Assembly (NCBI RefSeq): GCF_022682495.2
Contig: NC_071397.1
Span: forward strand, 4,741,082-4,805,081
Reading direction: 5' to 3'
DNA: 64,000 nucleotides
Origin: Desmodus rotundus
Lineage: Eukaryota; Chordata; Mammalia; Chiroptera; Phyllostomidae
The notes under the pieces were generated by a model. That model was not told the origin of the DNA. It saw only the letters and a list, made by a program, of their open reading frames with translations, and did no database searches. Below are positions 35,501 to 42,613 of this stretch, piece after piece. How positions within the stretch are numbered: the first letter of the stretch is position 1; every line of letters begins with the position of its first letter. The position numbers were made by a program, and so were the translations under genes.

Positions 35501-36517
35501 TGCTCCCGGAGAGACGGGATGGTCAGCCCCTTCTCGGGCCCCAACTGTGTCCCCTCGGGGAACTTTCAAGTGACAAGCTCCCCCAGCACCTGCCCCAAGT
35601 TCAGGCTGGCTGGGGTTTGACCGCAACGCTGCCAGTGGCCAGCTGTGCGGCCACAGGCTCACAAGGGGACCTCTCTGAGCCTCAGGGACAAACAACCCCT
35701 CCTTGCAGGGTTGCTGCAGGATCAGAAACAGTGGCTGTCCAGCTCCCAGACCAATGCCTGTCACCCAGTGTGCACTCTGTTCTCTTGGCCTTAGAAAGGG
35801 TCCGTGTCGGGGTCTGAGCAGAACCTCGTGTGCAGCTTCCTGCAGCTCCTCGGGGACAAGTGGGGCAAGAGCAGCACCCGGGGCTGGTGTGTGATCCCGC
35901 GGGACGACCCCCTCGTGCTCTATGTCTACGCTGCCCCTCAGGTAATGCCTTCACCTGCCCCCCCCACAGGTCTTGGCCTTCTCATAGCAGGCGGGGTGGG
36001 GGAGGGTGGCTTTGTTGGCCCCATTATCTCAGATGCAGAAACTGAGGCCCAGTGAGGACAGAGTTCTCTGGAGCCACAGAATTAGTGGCTTTCAAATTTG
36101 GGCCCAGTCTCCAGGGCACAACGGCTTTGTTCTCCAGGGGCAGCACATTCTCTACCCTGATGCCTTTCTGCCAGCCCTCCGGCCTCGTGGGTGTGTGTGG
36201 GGAGTGGGAGGCAGGTGTGTGGCTGTGACCTTCAAGTGACTGTCTGAGGTGGTGGGGCTGAATGGGGGGGCAGCGGCCCATGGCTCTCTCCTCCCTCTCA
36301 GGACATGCGGGCCCACACCTCCATCCCCCTGCTGGGCTACCAGGTGACGGCCGGACCCCAGGGGGACCCCCGGGTCTTCCAGCTGCAACAGTCAGGCCAA
36401 CTCTACACGTTCAAAGCCGAAACCGAGGAGCTGACGGGCCGCTGGGTGAAAGCCATGGAGCGGGCCGCCAGTGGCTGGATCCCTGGGGAACCCAGCGACG
36501 GGGACCTGTCTGACTGA
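14473..36517 (+). CDS. FGD2: FGD2, CDC42 guanine nucleotide exchange factor (16 coding exons)
   Basis: Coding exons at 14473-14540, 17276-17486, 18376-18456, 19163-19311, 20473-20629, 20799-20937, 21485-21543, 21758-21904, 22602-22694, 30541-30620, 30700-30730, 31163-31255, 31796-31927, 34508-34654, 35795-35941 and 36302-36517 join without a break to 649 residues; human FGD2 has about 655. Domains: DH about 97-288, PH about 315-420, FYVE about 447-510, second PH about 543-640. Family knowledge: FGD2 activates CDC42, binds phosphoinositides through the FYVE and PH domains, sits on early endosomes and membrane ruffles, and is expressed in antigen-presenting cells. The start has A at -3 and G at +4, and the residues after it match the family N-terminus. 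I recognise FGD2 rather than FGD1, 3 or 4 from the short N-terminus and near-identity to remembered human FGD2 through the DH, PH and FYVE domains. The only oddity is the GC donor of intron 3. Confidence 0.96.
14541..17275 (+). other. FGD2 intron 1
   Basis: 2735 bp. An old MIR (16590-16720, sense: agtgacttatcctctctgca) is the only repeat I recognise with some confidence. The minus-strand open frame 13980-14780 that overlaps exon 1 is a composition effect. Confidence 0.6.
17276..17486 (+). CDS. FGD2: FGD2 exon 2
   Basis: Acceptor ttctcag, donor gtgcct. Encodes residues 23-93, the proline-rich, low-complexity linker before the DH domain. It contains [20 protein letters not shown], the most conserved part of the N-terminal region. 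The start of this exon has diverged most and probably accounts for the protein being a few residues shorter than human FGD2. Confidence 0.92.
17487..18375 (+). other. FGD2 intron 2
   Basis: 889 bp. About 17845-17972 is the end of an antisense MaLR-type LTR (gggacacacaactcagtccg); 17580-17740 looks like a degenerate antisense MIR. Confidence 0.5.
18376..18456 (+). CDS. FGD2: FGD2 exon 3, start of DH domain
   Basis: Acceptor cctgcag. Encodes residues 94-120, including [14 protein letters not shown], the first conserved helix of the DH domain (CR1). The reading matches family FGD2 up to LLDQ. The bases after CAG are gccagt, so the intron starts GC rather than GT; the nearest GT is 4 bases further on and would shift the frame unless a different acceptor is used. 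Confidence 0.9.
18457..18458 (+). other. Non-canonical GC splice donor of FGD2 intron 3
   Basis: Exon 3 ends CAG and the intron begins GCCAGT. The other 14 donors of this gene begin GT. GC-AG introns are about 1 percent of mammalian introns and usually have a strong surrounding consensus; here -3 to -1 and +4 to +6 match, but +3 is C. A substitution or sequencing error is the alternative. Confidence 0.65.
18457..19162 (+). other. FGD2 intron 3 (GC-AG)
   Basis: 706 bp. A run of 18 C at 19088-19105 precedes the acceptor region, which holds two AGs, at 19135-19136 and 19161-19162. Using the downstream AG with the GC donor gives the family reading. Confidence 0.7.
19163..19311 (+). CDS. FGD2: FGD2 exon 4, DH domain
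   Basis: Encodes residues 121-169 plus two bases of W170, beginning [11 protein letters not shown] and ending LQRRLDDW. Acceptor ctgcag, donor gtgagg. A second AG lies 26 bases upstream after a better pyrimidine tract (acceptor at 19135-19136). Confidence 0.92.
19312..20472 (+). other. FGD2 intron 4
   Basis: 1161 bp with a short (GT)9 at 19475-19492 and an antisense MIR-like stretch at about 19880-20040 (gaggtacagagaggttagcc). Confidence 0.5.
20473..20629 (+). CDS. FGD2: FGD2 exon 5, DH domain
   Basis: Acceptor cctgcag, donor gtgagg. Encodes the rest of W170 to residue 222, including [20 protein letters not shown], the conserved CR2 region of the DH fold. Confidence 0.94.
20799..20937 (+). 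CDS. FGD2: FGD2 exon 6, DH domain catalytic helix
   Basis: Acceptor ccccaag, donor gtgagg. Encodes residues 223-268 plus one base. It carries [18 protein letters not shown], the CR3 helix of DH domains that contacts the switch regions of CDC42. Confidence 0.94.
20938..21484 (+). other. FGD2 intron 6 with antisense MIR
   Basis: 547 bp. 21055-21190 is an antisense MIR (cagacaaggaacagagaggg, aaggttacacagccagaaag). Confidence 0.65.
21485..21543 (+). CDS. FGD2: FGD2 exon 7, end of DH domain
   Basis: Acceptor cttcag, donor gtgagc. Completes K269 and runs to M288 ([19 protein letters not shown]), the last DH helix. Confidence 0.92.
21758..21904 (+). CDS. FGD2: FGD2 exon 8, start of first PH domain
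   Basis: Acceptor tccctag, donor gtaggg. Encodes residues 289-337: the DH-PH linker, then the first strands of PH1 ([19 protein letters not shown]). Confidence 0.94.
21905..22601 (+). other. FGD2 intron 8
   Basis: 697 bp; nothing recognised besides splice signals. Confidence 0.5.
22602..22694 (+). CDS. FGD2: FGD2 exon 9, first PH domain
   Basis: Acceptor ccctgcag, donor gtgaga. Encodes residues 338-368 ([11 protein letters not shown] to IDVAGMK), central strands of PH1. It is followed by the gene's largest intron, 7846 bp. Confidence 0.94.
22961..23100 (+). mobile_element. MER5A-like hAT remnant
   Basis: Order cagtgcttccaaaacgtg, cttgttaaaatgcaggttct, gagattctgcatttctag matches MER5A. It is interrupted by a G14 run at 22999-23012. 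Confidence 0.6.
23240..23731. repeat. Old L1-like sequence in intron 9
   Basis: A/T-rich segment with tccaaaatcacacaatata and 'gctgcatagtgtcccagcgt' resembles old L1 3' regions. Subfamily and limits are uncertain. Confidence 0.4.
23745..23950 (-). mobile_element. Ves SINE
   Basis: Minus strand, full structure: tail attttattaatttattttta at left, head complement ccactgagccagagcagcc at right. Perfect 13-bp duplication TAATTCTATTTTT at 23732-23744 and 23951-23963. Confidence 0.93.
23964..24240 (+). mobile_element. L1 3'-region fragment, sense
   Basis: Contains gacaatggaatactactcag and a following tgaaatgagctgtc, typical of L1 ORF2/3' UTR border sequence. Confidence 0.6.
24262..26767 (-). mobile_element. 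5'-truncated L1, antisense, 2.5 kb
   Basis: 3' UTR at left (from about 24262), ORF2 running to about 26767. The minus strand at 26220-26450 encodes part of the reverse transcriptase (motifs [20 protein letters not shown] and AIRGEEEIK), and 26702-26770 encodes [15 protein letters not shown]. Frames are broken into pieces under 80 residues, so it is dead. Confidence 0.9.
26851..27062 (+). mobile_element. Non-autonomous hAT-like MITE
   Basis: Terminal inverted repeats CAGGGGTGTCAAACTC and (reverse) CAGGTGTCAAACAC. Flanks TAGATAGA (26843-26850) and TACGTAGA (27063-27070) match at 6 of 8, fitting an 8-bp hAT duplication. About 211 bp, no ORF. It lies next to the truncated end of the L1 in FGD2 intron 9. 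Orientation is arbitrary. Confidence 0.7.
27071..28639. other. FGD2 intron 9, middle part
   Basis: About 1.6 kb of G/C-moderate sequence. I recognise neither an exon nor a repeat; the antisense open frame at 27097-27642 has no family match. Confidence 0.5.
28640..28790 (+). repeat. MIR SINE remnant
   Basis: Order gacctgagtttgaattctca, tctcttgccctctctgagtc, cctcacaagattgctgtgaa is a clear MIR. Confidence 0.8.
28795..29390. repeat. Old L1-like sequence split by Ves SINE
   Basis: Left part has tactcatcacctggcttcaa; the right part resumes with ctgtctcataaatgtgtttt. Orientation is uncertain. Confidence 0.4.
29101..29295 (+). mobile_element. Ves SINE
   Basis: Complete + strand copy: gctggcgtggctcagtggat at the head, 'gctggttcaattcccagtca' as B box, tail (AAAT)n. 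Duplication AAGATCCTTCAG (29089-29100) and AAGATCCCTCAG (29296-29307). Confidence 0.95.
29908..30187 (+). mobile_element. Non-autonomous hAT-like MITE
   Basis: Termini CAGCAATTTTCA and (reverse) CAGCGATTTTCA. Flanks GGGAAGGG (29900-29907) and GGGTAGAG (30188-30195) match at 6 of 8. 280 bp, no ORF. A different family from the copy at 26.85 kb. Confidence 0.75.
30541..30620 (+). CDS. FGD2: FGD2 exon 10, first PH domain
   Basis: Acceptor ctgagcag, donor gtaggc. Encodes residues 369-394 plus two bases ([19 protein letters not shown] then TLELQA). Confidence 0.93.
30700..30730 (+). CDS. FGD2: FGD2 exon 11 (31-nt micro-exon), first PH domain
   Basis: Acceptor ccgagcag, donor gtatca. Encodes R395 to Q405 ([11 protein letters not shown]), the start of the C-terminal PH helix with its conserved tryptophan. 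Intron 10 is only 79 bp. Confidence 0.9.
30905..31100 (+). repeat. MIR SINE remnant in intron 11
   Basis: Pattern 'gtccaaatcttgctgtccct', then atccttgagcttcagtttgc and tggcacccaggaggctttca. Confidence 0.65.
31163..31255 (+). CDS. FGD2: FGD2 exon 12, end of first PH domain and linker
   Basis: Acceptor ctgtccag, donor gtaaat. Encodes residues 406-436 ([17 protein letters not shown], then a Gly/Glu/Gln-rich linker). Cys at the second residue differs from the Phe I recall in human. Confidence 0.92.
31256..31795 (+). other. FGD2 intron 12 with MIR
   Basis: 540 bp. 31560-31680 is a sense MIR (ctgagtcacctaacgcctct, ctgtaaaacaggagtgatag). Confidence 0.65.
31796..31927 (+). CDS. FGD2: FGD2 exon 13, FYVE zinc finger first half
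   Basis: Acceptor ccccgcag, donor gtgagt. Encodes residues 437-480. It has the WVRD motif (449-452), zinc ligands C458, C461, C475 and C478, and the basic PI3P-binding motif [10 protein letters not shown] (470-479). Confidence 0.95.
31928..34507 (+). other. FGD2 intron 13
   Basis: 2580 bp. About 32780-33385 looks like a sense L1M 3' end (ending gtttgaaatttttcaaaataaa). The rest shows MIR-like scraps (32060-32160) but no exon. Confidence 0.5.
34508..34654 (+). CDS. FGD2: FGD2 exon 14, FYVE zinc finger second half
   Basis: Acceptor ccctcag, donor gtgagg. Encodes residues 481-529, with zinc ligands C483, C486, C504 and C507 and the RVC motif at 502-504. All eight ligands of the cross-braced finger are therefore intact. 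Confidence 0.95.
34655..35794 (+). other. FGD2 intron 14
   Basis: 1140 bp. 34955-35060 resembles an antisense MIR (tacaggtggggagactgagg) and 35615-35770 a sense MIR. Confidence 0.5.
35795..35941 (+). CDS. FGD2: FGD2 exon 15, start of second PH domain
   Basis: Acceptor ccttag, donor gtaatg. Encodes residues 530-578: a linker ([10 protein letters not shown]) and the first strands of PH2 ([20 protein letters not shown]). Confidence 0.93.
35942..36301 (+). other. FGD2 intron 15
   Basis: 360 bp; a short antisense MIR-like scrap around 36015-36060 (gatgcagaaactgaggccca). Nothing else recognised. Confidence 0.5.
36302..36517 (+). CDS. FGD2: FGD2 exon 16, end of second PH domain, stop
   Basis: Acceptor cctctcag. 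Encodes residues 579-649 and TGA at 36515-36517. It includes [25 protein letters not shown] (the PH2 C-terminal helix) and the family C-terminus DGDLSD. Confidence 0.95.
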   Translation, partial: DMRAHTSIPLLGYQVTAGPQGDPRVFQLQQSGQLYTFKAETEELTGRWVKAMERAASGWIPGEPSDGDLSD

Positions 36518-36774
36518 GCCCAGCTGGCCGCTCCCCTCAGAGCCTGGCTCCTGCCGCGGGCTGCCCCTGTGGCCTCTGTGACCCACCACCCAATCTGAGC
36601 TTTACACAATTGATCTCTGGTCATCTCTGCCCAGACCATGTGTCCTTTGGGAAGGCGGGCGTGGTGGCCAAGGGTGCTGGTATGCCCAAGGTTGAGGGGA
36701 TTCCTGGGACATGGGACTCTCTGTGGTAAAACCAGGAAAGTCCCAGGTCACCCAGGACTGTTGGTCACGGGTGT

Positions 36775-36930
36775 GGTTCTTGCCCTGGACTGCACATCAG
36801 TACCACCGGAGATCTTTTAAAAAAATGCCCATAAAAATATATAAATAAACTAAAACTACCGATGCCTGTAGCTACCACCAAAGATTTCTGATTTAATTGG
36901 TCCGGGGTTGGGGAGGCCTGGGTGCGTCTC
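36775..36930. mobile_element. MER5-type hAT remnant at the FGD2 3' end
   Basis: tggttcttgccctggactgc, a poly-A/AT middle and atttctgatttaattggtcc fit a MER5B-like element. It appears to supply the candidate polyadenylation signal. Confidence 0.5.
36844..36849 (+). terminator. Candidate FGD2 polyadenylation signal
   Basis: First AATAAA after the stop codon (327 bases on), giving a 3' UTR of roughly 350 bases. It lies in an A-rich part of a MER5-like transposon remnant. A second AATAAA is at 37050-37055. Which one is used cannot be told from sequence. Confidence 0.45.
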
Positions 36931-37670
36931 AGGAGCGCCCCCACAAGTCTAATGGGCAGCCTGCGTCACCCAGGTGAAGGAGAGAGAGCTCAAACAACCA
37001 CTGGCTGAGCACCTACCACGTGCCAGGCATGATAATTATAATAACTAATAATAAACATCTGCTGGGCCAGCCACTGTGCTGGGCACTTGACACGGACTAT
37101 CCCACTTGACCCTTGGGAGTTATGACCCCGCTTTCCAGATGGGACACTGAGTCTTAGAGTGGCTCAGTCGTTGGCTCGAGGTAACACGGCTCATGCATGC
37201 CAGGGCCGGGGTTGGACCAGCTACACCAAGGTCAAAACTCTGTCAGGTAGCAGAGCATTGGGGCAAGCAAAGAGGGGAGTTGAGTGGAAAAGGAAAAGGG
37301 GGGAAGGAGTGAAGAAAAGTATGGGAGACAGGAGGGAAGAGGCGAGAGGAGGAGGGGAAGGCAGGTACCTCTGTTAGGGCCCCTGGCTGGTGGGTGAGGC
37401 TGCTTTTTCATAAGGAACCACCAGGGGGTGGCAATGGTCAGCCAGCCGCAAGCCGGGGCCTCAGCCGGGGCCCTGACACCTGAAGTCACTTCCATCAGGT
37501 CCAGACACTGCCAGGCTCTGCCCTTCAAGAAGGGCAAACGGACAAGTCATAGCTCTTTGCCGGCTTCCAGGCCTAGCAGTTTGCCTGCCCCCAACCTGAG
37601 GCTACCTCCTTCCTGTGGGGTGTTCTTAAAAGCCCAAGAAAACCTCACTGGCACAATCAACCAGGCTGGC
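36931..37670. other. Intergenic downstream of FGD2
   Basis: Contains an antisense MIR/L2-like patch (36990-37150: gagcacctaccacgtgccag) and a GA-rich tract (37255-37370). No gene. Confidence 0.5.
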
Positions 37671-37674
37671 CACA

Positions 37675-38560
37675 GGTTCATCCTTTCATTCATGAAGTAT
37701 TTGTCGAGCATCTTCTATGAGCCAAATGCAGTTCCTGTACTGGGGGTACAGCAGTCAACAAGACAGACAAAAATTTCTGCCTTGATGGAGTTTGTGTGCT
37801 AGTGGGGGAGATAATCAACACCATGAGTATGTAAAATGTAGAGCATATCAGTTGTGATAAGGGCTTAAATATGGTGATGAACCATCCTGGACTTTCCTAA
37901 TTTTACAACCCGAAGTCTCAAGTCCCAGGAAACCCTGCAGTTCCAGGCAATTGAGGATGGTCACCCTAGTGGAAGGCAAAAAAGCAAGAAGGGGAATGAG
38001 GGAGAATGGGATGTGTGTGAGTGTATATGTTTAAAAGGAAAATCAAAGAAGCCTCACTGAGAGTCTGATGTTTGAAAACATCCATGAGGAAGGAAGGGAG
38101 CTATGCAGACATCTGGGGGAAGAGCATTCCACGTGGCGGGAACAGCCAGTGCAAAGGTCCTGTGGTGGGAGCCTGCCTAGTGTCTGCAAAGAACAGTGAG
38201 GGGGTGAATGTGGCTGGATCAGAGGAGACAGGAAGCTGATCACAGGAGATGTTGATCATCACTAAATTAAGGTTAGGGGTCGGGGGAGGCAGGTGAGAGG
38301 CCTTCAGAGGGCTGAGGGAGAGCAGGAGCCGTTGGAGGGGTCGGCTTCCTTTTAACAAACGCTCCTGCTACTTGTTGAGATGCAGAGACTGAAAGGCGGG
38401 AGGGTGGAAGCAGTTTATAGGCAATTGCACCAATCCAAGTGGGAGAGCGGGTGGCTTACATCAGGGTTGGAGCCCTGAAGGGGGTGGGAAGGGACAGCAC
38501 TCTGGCTGGATTTTGAAGGTAGATGGAGGAGATTCCCCTACAGAGAGAACGTGGTGGGAG
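37675..38560 (-). repeat. L2, long antisense copy
   Basis: Same order as the 5.5 kb copy: cattcatgaagtatttgtcg, ggtacagcagtcaacaagac, gaagagcattccacgtggcg, gtgcaaaggtcctgtggtgg, then an L2-like stretch ending in gctggattttgaaggtagat. Confidence 0.6.
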
Positions 38561-38867
38561 AGGAGGAGCCAGTGGTGACCTGGGGCCTCTGACCCAGGAG
38601 CATGGGGGACAGAGCTGCCACTGACCGAGAGGAGAGGCTGGAAGGGCAGGTCGGGAGCAGCAGCACATCGGGAGCTCTGCCGTGACTGAGTCAGAGCTGA
38701 GCTGCCCCTCACAGGTCGGTCACATAGTCGGTCACAGCCCGCAGTGCGGTGCCTGAGCTCCGGGGCCAGGTCTGAGCTGGGAAGCCAACGAGGGAGCTGT
38801 CATCCCAGAGATGGGGTTTAAAGTGTGTGTGAGACAGAAGGAAGAGGTCCATGGACCAAGCCCTGTG

Positions 38868-38983
38868 CACCCCTACATTTTAAATGTGCATGCGCAAAAA
38901 TTCTAACTACACACACCCTGACATTCTAACTACATGCACCCCAAAATTCTAGCTACTTGCACCCCAACAACATTCTAGCCCTG
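38868..38983. repeat. 23-bp minisatellite, block 1
   Basis: About five degenerate units of CACCCCAACATTCTAACTAC plus 3-4 bases. A second block with the same unit lies 1.1 kb to the right. Confidence 0.8.
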
Positions 38984-40112
38984 CTGTCACCATTCGGAGA
39001 ATTCACTGCAGCGAGATAGGCCTGTGTGAGAAAACATGAGCACGTTGTTACACTAGCCCCTAAGCTGGAAACTGCACGAATCTCCACCCAAAGGAGACTC
39101 ATTAAGTGGACTTACACCCAGGCAGAGGGAGGCCCTAGGAACCTCGGCCGCACCCACTCACAGAGAGCTGCGTGGCTGTTCAAGGGTCTTCGTGTGCTGG
39201 CGTGGGAAGGTGAGGAGTAACCGCAGAAGGAGCTGATCATTTCAAACACTCACTGTGTCGAGCCCTGTAATGAGGCCTTGGTGGAGATTATTTCATTTAA
39301 TTCCTCATAGCATTAGAAACACACACTTTGTTCGGATCCTCAATGTACAGGTGAGGAAACTGAGGCGTTGATGGCTGAGGAATTTGCCTGCGGTCATGTA
39401 ACACGGGAAGAGGCAGTGTCCCCGAACCCCAGGGCTGTGGAGTTTCTCTGCAGGAACTCCACAGCGCACTGCTGGAGTGGTGGTTTTGCTTTCTCCTCTG
39501 GGGTATTTGAGTTTTTCCCAATATCTCACATTCAATAATCACAGGAACAAAAGTGCCTTCCCCGCACTAGGGGGAGAATAAAGGGAGAATAAAGGAAGAG
39601 GCACCTGCCCTGCCCAGGAGGCCTCACCTGCCACCAGTTGGGGTCAGTAAAGCATCAGTGCTAGAGCCAGAGGCTGTGGGGCCGCGGGGAAGCACCCAGT
39701 GGGAGCAGGGTTGCTTGTTATTCCACCACTGAGTGCGGAACGGAGATGGGAAAACGAGAAGTGACCAGGAGTAGAGAAGAGCTGGACCTGGCAGTACCCC
39801 AGGTCTCCCTGGAGAGGAGAGCTGTGGACACTGAAAGGGTGCCATCCTCAAGGCCCTTCTCCCGGGAGGTGAAAGGGGCTTGTGTGACCTGGGGGAGCCC
39901 CAACCTTCCCTGGCAGCATCTCACCCTGGATTCACGCCCCGAGAGACACTGTGCATCCCAGGCTCAGGCTGCATCAGGCAGCAAAGACTCGAAGGCCTTC
40001 AAGTTTACTACTCAAAAGTTTTTATTTCTAAAAGCCTGGAGGCTCCCCAACAGTCTGGTGGCTGCCCCTGAAGGGAGAGCGGGGGGTGGGGGTGAGGAAG
40101 GCTGGCATTCCT
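38984..40112. other. Intergenic between minisatellite blocks
   Basis: 39240-39440 is an antisense MIR (tgtacaggtgaggaaactga, 'gtcatgtaacacgggaagag'). The rest has no recognised feature. Confidence 0.5.
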
Positions 40113-40190
40113 CACCCCAACATTCTAACTACACTCACCCTGACATTCTAGCTACATGCACCCCAACATTCTAGCCACACACCCTGACAT
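40113..40190. repeat. 23-bp minisatellite, block 2
   Basis: Three to four units of CACCCCAACATTCTAGCTAC plus 3 bases, the same motif as block 1, with purer units. Confidence 0.8.
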
Positions 40191-40311
40191 CTCTGGGGCA
40201 TCTCTGGAGGACCCAAGTCAGCTGCAAGACCTTGCCTCTCCCTGCCTTCCCTCCTGGGAAACTCCCTTCCCGGGAGCTGGTCTTGCTGCTGGCATGCCGG
40301 GGTTCTGGGGC

Positions 40312-40335
40312 TTCATTCATTCATTCATTCATTCA
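40312..40335. repeat. (ATTC)n microsatellite
   Basis: Six perfect tetranucleotide units. Confidence 0.9.
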
Positions 40336-40609
40336 CTCCCTTCTTCCCACGTTCATCATTGCTAGCACTGAGTATTTTACTATGCAGGGAGCTCTCAGCA
40401 GCCATCATCCCATTTCCTTCTCTAACAGCCTTTGGCATCAGTTCAAGGGTCCACGTTTTACCAATGAGAAAGGTGAAACCAAGCAAGGCAAAATATCTCG
40501 TCCATGGTCCCCCAGCCTGTAAGTAATGAACCCAAATTCACACTCAAGCCCATCTGATTCCAAAATGTTGCCCCAGCCGACACTGGGGGGCAGCATCTCC
40601 CAGTGGTTA

Positions 40610-41065
40610 GTGGTCCAGGCCACCAAGTAGCTCTGCCACTTACTGGCTGTTGTCTCGCGCAAGACTTCACTGCTCTGCGCCCAGGTTTTCTCGCCTGTCG
40701 AAGGGGGATAACCACACTCCTACCTCCCTGGGGACAGGGGCGGGCATCACCTGAATGAATACGTGTGTCCAGCGCTGAGAGCAGAAGTGGCCCCCACGAT
40801 TACCGCTGCCGTTCACCGGTCAGCCCTTTCACACCATTCCGTCTGCCTCCACATGCTGCAATGCACGTATTTGGGGGGGCACCCAGTGAATACAAAGTTG
40901 AATAAATCATAGTCCCTGCTGTTGGGGAGCTCAGCGTCTAGGTCATTAGAATCACCTGGGAAGCTTTTGAAAAACTCCCAATGCCCAGGCTGCACCCCAA
41001 GCCCATTCGATCAGAACCCCTTATTCAGGCTGGGGCTGTGGGATCAGCATTTTAAAGCTCACCAG
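40610..41065. repeat. MIR then MER5-like remnant
   Basis: 40610-40770 has a sense MIR (gtagctctgccacttactgg). 40935-41065 has 'tagaatcacctgggaagctt' and gggatcagcattttaaagct, MER5-like. Confidence 0.55.
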
Positions 41066-41704
41066 TGATTCTGGTGGACAGCCCCTCAGAAAGGGCAGCA
41101 CCAGTTCTCGAGCCCAGAGCCCTGGCTCTGGTCCCCAAAGGTTCCCAGGGGGTTTAGTCTGAGTTGGTGTGGGAATTGGCCTTATTAAGGTGCTAAATGA
41201 GTTAGGTTTATGGAGCGATCATTACCACAGAGTAAAACCCACCCTTTATATAGTATAGTTCTATGAGTTTGGGCAAAAATCATGCAGCCACCATCACAAT
41301 CAAGACATAGAGCCACTCCACCCCCTCGGGAGTTCCCTGTGCTGCCCCTTCGCTGTCGCCCCTTCCTCTCCTTGCTGGCCCGGACCCTGGCAACCACTGA
41401 TCGGTTTTCCCACCTGCAGTCTCCATGTATATGGAATCGTGTAGTATGTAGCCTTCCGAGCCTGGCTTCTTTCACTCAGCATCATGTATTTGAGACTCAT
41501 CCACGGTGTTATATGGATTGGTCTTTGTCCTTTTTCATTGCTGAGTAGTACTCCCTTGTGTGGGTGTACCGCCATTGACCCATTTACCAGCTGAAGAACA
41601 TCTGGATTATTTCCAGTTTGGGCAATTATAGAATGCCTCTATGAACTATAAGCATTCACATTCAAGTTTTGTGTGAGCATACATTTTTAAAAAGGTTTTA
41701 TTTA

Positions 41705-42613
41705 GCCCGCAAAGGGAGGGTCGAGGTGTGCCTGGGCAGGGGCAGGGGCGGGGCCCCGTGGGCGTTTGCTCAGGGGACTCCACGCTGAGATTGTCCCAAA
41801 GTCACAGGGAAAATGGGGGAAAATTCACCATCACCATTGCCCAGATGGAGCAATTTGTGCCTTTGTTCTTTTCTTAAGCTCCCAATTTGGCTTCATACTG
41901 TATCTCGTGCGGGCTTTTATTCCTGAATCTTGGCTGAACGCCTTAAACTTAACCTATTGGCCTCAAAATAGGGAAGCCAGCAAGAATATGTGTGCCCTAG
42001 AACTGCAGAAAGGCTCAGAAATCGGACATGCCAGGTACTGGGCAATTGCATTGCCGTCTACCTCCTCATTACTCTAATAATCGGGTGCGTACTCCCATCT
42101 GGAGTAAGCTTGATGAGTACCTGCCACTCAGCCCCATTCACACAATCACAGGTAACTGTGCTAAAAACCAACAGCAGAAGAAATACCAAGAAGAGCCTAT
42201 TCCAGCATTAAGAGATATTCCTATTAGTGAAGTAAGCCAAATGTTCTCTTTTAAAAATTTTTTAAAAGATATTATTTATTTATTTTTAGACACAGGAGAA
42301 GGGAAGGAGAAAGAGAGCATGAGAAATATCAATGTGTGGTTGCCTCTCGTGTGTCCCCTACTGGGGACCTGGCTGGCAATGTAGGCATATTGAACCGGTG
42401 ACCCTTTGGTTCTCAGACTGCTGCTCAATCCACTGAGTAACACCAGCCAGGGCCCAATGTTCTTTCTTCAAGCCAAAGAACCTTACACCAAAAACTGAAT
42501 TGTATGTAGACTACCTTCAAACACTCATTATAAGTTTTGACATAATATTTTTGACCATAATTATCTCTCTTGTTAATACCTGGTATTGAAATATTTTGAA
42601 AAATGTCAGAAGC
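41705..42613 (+). pseudogene. PIGP: Processed pseudogene of PIGP
   Basis: Intronless copy of PIGP, a small membrane subunit of the GPI-GlcNAc transferase that begins GPI-anchor synthesis. 5' UTR 41705-41812, ATG 41813, TGA 42496-42498, then 3' UTR. Recognisable parts: [53 protein letters not shown] and SEVSQMF, then after the SINE FFLQAKEPYTKN. It has at least three frameshifts (one near codon 11, one after YWAIALP, one before IHTI), an in-frame 66-nt insert at 41969-42034, and a SINE in the last exon. Duplication AAGGTTTTATTTA (41692-41704) and AAGATTTTATTTA (42614-42626). No long A-tail remains. Cannot encode PIGP. Confidence 0.93.
42251..42453 (-). mobile_element. Ves SINE inside the PIGP pseudogene
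   Basis: Minus strand, complete. It interrupts the codons for MF near the C-terminus. Duplication CCAAATGTTCTCT (about 42238-42250) and CCCAATGTTCTTT (about 42454-42466). Confidence 0.9.

Noticed and set aside
38868..40190. CRISPR-like spaced repeats
   Set aside because: Units are contiguous without unique spacers and the genome is mammalian; this is a minisatellite.
41766..42077. Working small membrane protein from the PIGP-like frame
   Set aside because: Three frameshifts and a SINE in the last exon; lacks introns and has target duplications, so it is a retropseudogene.
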